Positions 62,957 to 64,000 of a stretch of DNA of 64,000 nucleotides are shown here, piece after piece (the first letter of the stretch is position 1; the number at the start of each line of letters is the position of its first letter). The translations under genes were made by a program, and so were the position numbers. The stretch is taken from NCBI GenBank assembly GCA_027484685.1, contig JAIXSO010000024.1, forward strand, positions 1-64,000, given 5' to 3'. The stretch comes from Bacteroidota bacterium. Its GTDB lineage: Bacteria > Bacteroidota > Bacteroidia > UKL13-3. Under the pieces are notes generated by a model. That model was not told the DNA's origin, ran no database searches, and saw nothing but the letters and a program-made list of their open reading frames with translations.

Positions 62957-63085
62957 AATAATGGACATGAAAGCGTCTTGCTGGAAGCATCTTCCTTGTC
63001 TAAGAAATTTATTCCAAACGGAATTTATTTTATTAAACTACAAAGCACAGAAGGCGAGTTTACCCATAAAATTGTGATAGAATAA
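62957..63085 (+). pseudogene. 3' remnant of a T9SS cargo gene (sorting domain only)
   Basis: A plus frame without start, after a TGA at 62954, reads ...ESVLLEASSLSKKFIPNGIY then FIKLQSTEGEF and THKIVIE* . PNGIYFIKL and the HKIVIE ending are those of a type A sorting domain. The upstream part has been replaced by repeat mosaic, so the gene is broken. Confidence 0.7.
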
Positions 63086-63090
63086 TTGTA

Positions 63091-63124
63091 TAAAAAAAGC
63101 CATCTTTCGATGGCTTTTTTTAGT
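63091..63124. terminator. Bidirectional Rho-independent terminator
   Basis: AAAAAGCCATC and GATGGCTTTTT pair over TTTC with A and T runs on both sides. It ends scoA on the minus strand and the remnant gene on the plus strand. Confidence 0.9.
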
Positions 63125-63127
63125 TTT

Positions 63128-63826
63128 TTATCGTTTGGTAACGGTTAATTGTTCAATGCGTTTTTCGTAATCGGTACCTTTAAAAATACGGTTAACGTAA
63201 ATTCCAGGAGTGTGAATCATGTCTGGCTCCAATTCGCCAACAGGCACTAATTCTTCTACTTCGGCAATGGTAATTTTACCAGCCATAGCCATTAAAGGAT
63301 TAAAGTTACGCGAGGTAGCTCTAAATACTAAATTTCCATGTGCATCGCCTTTCCAAGCTTTAATAATGGCAAAATCCGATTTAAAAGCATGTTCTAACAA
63401 ATATGTTTTTCCATCAAACTCGCGGGTTTCTTTTCCAATGGCTACTTCGGTTCCAACACCTGCAGGTGTAAAAATAGCCGGCATTCCGTAACCTGCTGCC
63501 ATACAACGTGTAGCCAAAGTTCCTTGTGGAATTAACTCCACCTCTAATTCGCCACTTAATAATTGGCGCTCAAACTCTGCATTTTCGCCTACATAGCTCG
63601 AAATCATTTTTTTAACTTGACGTGTTTTTAGCATTAAGCCTATTCCAAAATCGTCAACACCAGCATTATTACTAATACAAGTAAGGTTTTTTACTCCCTT
63701 TTGTACCAAGGCATTGATAGAGTTTTCAGGAATACCGCAAAGACCAAATCCACCCAACATAATTACCGCACCATCTTCTATATCTTTTATGGCTTCACTA
63801 GCATTTGCAACTACTTTTTGTAACAT
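63128..63826 (-). CDS. scoA: Succinyl-CoA:3-ketoacid CoA-transferase subunit A
   Basis: A 232-residue CoA-transferase alpha subunit that works with subunit B in acetoacetate activation. [57 protein letters not shown] and [14 protein letters not shown] are conserved. The strong terminator after it and the absence of scoB downstream mean the B subunit must be upstream (right of the window) or elsewhere. ATG 63826. Confidence 0.95.
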   Translation of the reverse strand: MLQKVVANASEAIKDIEDGAVIMLGGFGLCGIPENSINALVQKGVKNLTCISNNAGVDDFGIGLMLKTRQVKKMISSYVGENAEFERQLLSGELEVELIPQGTLATRCMAAGYGMPAIFTPAGVGTEVAIGKETREFDGKTYLLEHAFKSDFAIIKAWKGDAHGNLVFRATSRNFNPLMAMAGKITIAEVEELVPVGELEPDMIHTPGIYVNRIFKGTDYEKRIEQLTVTKR

Positions 63827-63933
63827 GATTATATTTTTTTATTTTTTATTTTATGATTGAAAGATTAGAAAATTGAAAAATTATAAGATTGAAAAATTAC
63901 AAGGTTTGAAAGTTACAATTGCTAATTATTTCT

Positions 63934-63982
63934 AAACAATTTAACAACCCAACAATTAAACAATTAAACAATTTAACAATTT
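63934..63982. repeat. Short tandem AACAATTNA repeat
   Basis: About six imperfect 8-9-bp units such as AACAATTTA and AACAATTAA in the region upstream of scoA. Just before it, GATTGAAAAATTATAAG-like units recur (63855-63915). Such A/T tandem repeats are common in spacers of this phylum. Confidence 0.7.
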
Positions 63983-64000
63983 ACCCCCTTATTCAATAAC

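Noticed and set aside
63845-63982. Possible replication origin from the AT-rich tandem repeats
   Set aside because: No dnaA, dnaN or DnaA-box cluster; such A/T repeats are frequent in spacers of this phylum.

Overview
The window is chromosomal DNA of a low-GC member of the Bacteroidota that has gliding or type IX secretion. The evidence is porU, gldJ and two PorP/SprF-family genes, several secreted proteins with T9SS C-terminal sorting domains, bacillithiol synthesis (bshA), AT-rich spacers, almost no Shine-Dalgarno sequences, and promoter elements of the Bacteroidota type (TTTG / TAnnTTTG). I cannot place it to genus. No rRNA, tRNA, CRISPR array, complete insertion sequence or prophage was seen.

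Layout. 1-1502: the 5' end of a Cys-rich secreted adhesin-like gene that leaves the window. 1634-9151: a threonine-synthase-like PLP enzyme, a histidine kinase, purK and bshA, an OmpR-type two-component pair, and a PspC-domain protein. 9208-16790: a T9SS block with porU on the minus strand diverging from two porP/sprF-like genes and gldJ. 16909-21803: a minus-strand housekeeping block running rplM-rpsI-rpsB, tsf, pyrH, meaB and a flavoprotein reductase, with clear terminators and one very good promoter. 22240-32901: a single 3553-residue T9SS-secreted beta-helix protein. 33616-37445: an outer-membrane-type protein diverging from a NarL-type response regulator and its TPR sensor kinase. 37775-41718: a prolyl oligopeptidase, an unknown secreted protein and a histidine phosphatase, embedded in short dispersed repeats. 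41868-45859: a secreted Kazal inhibitor coupled to one of two related choice-of-anchor-B-type T9SS proteins. 45878-51723: two small membrane zinc-ribbon proteins around a membrane metallophosphoesterase and mtgA, then a TonB-receptor-like outer-membrane protein.

51724-63085 is the accessory part. It holds repeat mosaics, a 21-bp tandem array with a 7-residue protein period on the minus strand, two lipoprotein genes separated by a cassette-end-like inverted repeat, a two-gene lipid-linked glycosylation module, a DUF6794-like gene, several unknown membrane or cytoplasmic proteins preceded by copies of a repeated hairpin module, an LRR protein, another T9SS cargo gene carrying a palindrome inside its coding sequence, and the 3' remnant of a lost T9SS gene. 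The window ends with a CoA-transferase A subunit gene.

The main theme is protein secretion to the surface. PorU, GldJ and the SprF-like proteins are machinery; the giant beta-helix protein, the Kazal protein, the two anchor-B proteins and the 61-kb protein are likely cargo. The most unusual signals are the 21-bp array at 52031-52260, the triplicated hairpin module at 56396/57284/58770, the cassette-like junctions at 53.2-56.5 kb, and the dispersed CCGAT...ATCGG palindromes.
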